Positions 63,028-64,000 of a stretch of DNA of 64,000 nucleotides are shown piece by piece. The position numbers and the translations under genes are program-made. Source of the DNA: Phoronis australis (Eukaryota; Phoronida; Phoronidae); NCBI GenBank assembly GCA_002633005.1, contig NMRA01000275.1:103336-167335 (forward strand), written 5' to 3'. Every line of letters starts with the position of its first letter. Positions within the stretch are counted from its first letter, which is position 1. The notes under the pieces were generated by a model. That model was not told where the DNA came from. It saw nothing but the letters and a program-made list of their open reading frames with translations, and did no database searches.

Positions 63028-64000
63028 GTAGACTTGTAACTGAAATGCAATGTATACAGTCAGGTCCAATGTCTTGGGTTGGGCTCTTTACGGATGGATA
63101 TTTTTCAGAAACGCAATATCGCATTAACCTGAGGCATGATCTCGCTAATGTTTGGAAAGCAAGCAGCTAGTTGACCTTATTGTCTTGATGCTGAAGAATC
63201 AGGTGGCAAAATGTTGAATCGTGGGAGTAATTGGTACTTGAGCACCCAAAGGTCGCTAATGTTCAATCAATCAAGAAATTTTACTGCTAATATTTCCGAT
63301 TTTTTATCGTGAATGAGCACTTCCCAGGTTTGATCAGTTTCGCATGCTTTGTGTTCACAGTACAGCAAATGAACTTTACCTTATATCGAACTTTACGTTT
63401 ATTGGGCTATCATGAACCAAGCTGTCTAGTACTATTGGCTTATCACAATCAACCTATTACTTAAGTTTGTCTCACGAGTGCTGTTTAAAACGGCTGTAAT
63501 TTCGCATTTAGTTGTAAAAAATTACTTTATACTTTGATCATTTTACGTGGTCTCAACTTGTTCCTTACTCTGATGATGAAATGATTTCTGGCAGTTTCGT
63601 GAGACCTTGTTCGGCGCTTAAAATTGCAGTATACATCCAGTGTCTCAAATTTGACAGGATCCCCTGTGCAATTCATTTTTTCCAAAATATGATAAATGCG
63701 CGGGGATTCTGTTATACTAGACTGTATATGCATATGATAACATCGTACAAATAATTGATGAATATTGGATCGAATGACCGTGCATGTCGATAAAAAATTG
63801 GTGGAAACCATACCCATTTCGATACCACAATCAACGAAAACTATGTCCATTTCAGCAACACATGTGCACTGACACATACCATGGGAAAAACACCTGAGGA
63901 TAGCAATTATGGCTTGCAGCTTAAAACTTGTGAAGACGAAGAGTACACAAAGGCATTATCTTATTTTTATTTTAGTGGCTACTATATTGTTGTTGACCGT
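63028..64000. other. Intron after exon 12, with an unexplained reverse-strand frame
   Basis: The reverse frame 63877 to 63527 is open for 116 codons and has several cysteines near its start (MCQCTCVAEM), but matches no domain I know and has no related copy in the window. No transmembrane or kinase exon is seen before the window ends. Confidence 0.35.

Overview
The window is AT-rich, intron-rich animal DNA with consensus GT-AG splice sites, many decayed transposons and no operon-like gene packing. The mix of elements (THAP-coding TTAA transposons, a GIY-YIG Penelope-like remnant, Tx1/L1-like LINE remnants, tRNA-derived SINEs) fits an invertebrate, most likely marine. I cannot fix the phylum. 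One base (26222) is ambiguous.

Only one host gene can be supported, and it fills most of the window on the + strand: the ectodomain of a Tie-type (Tie1/Tie2-like) receptor tyrosine kinase. I assembled 12 coding exons from 7074 to about 63024: a signal-peptide exon, Ig1, Ig2, three 8-cysteine EGF-like exons, a Thr/Ser-rich exon, FN3-1, FN3-2, FN3-3 (two exons) and the start of a fourth FN3-like domain. Every junction up to FN3-3 is phase 1, every frame closes, and each exon has direct similarity to the matching part of vertebrate Tie2. The assembled coding length is about 2.3 kb (about 768 codons). The transmembrane segment and kinase lie beyond the right edge. I find no exon for the third Ig domain of vertebrate Tie receptors; the Thr/Ser-rich exon sits in that place.

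Layout. 1-7073 is 5' flank, with a hAT-like transposon (1010-3348) and a 52-bp minisatellite (3976-4203). Intron 1 (7135-27822, 20.7 kb) holds a TIR element inserted into an older repeat (10136-11710), a Helitron-like 3' end (17660-17688), a Penelope-like GIY-YIG remnant (19534-20100), a Kolobok-like THAP element that itself carries a second insertion (21584-24460), a gag zinc-knuckle remnant (about 25390) and a 54-bp tandem array with a 108-bp higher-order period (26450-26806). Intron 2 holds a second CAGTGGCGGAT-type element. Intron 3 (30036-46106, 16 kb) holds LINE remnants, SINEs, a 398-bp MITE, a decayed copy of an uncharacterised zinc-finger-like gene family (39083-40020), a second Kolobok-like element (42456-44103) and an L1/Tx1 reverse transcriptase abutting the EGF1 exon. 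Later introns hold a gypsy pol scrap, a third Kolobok-like copy (49112 to about 50612) and two inverted copies of a 770-bp TIR element (52067-52840 and 56976-57745).

The most informative non-gene signal is the insertion chronology: several elements have readable target-site duplications, and one has an empty-site paralogue inside the same window.
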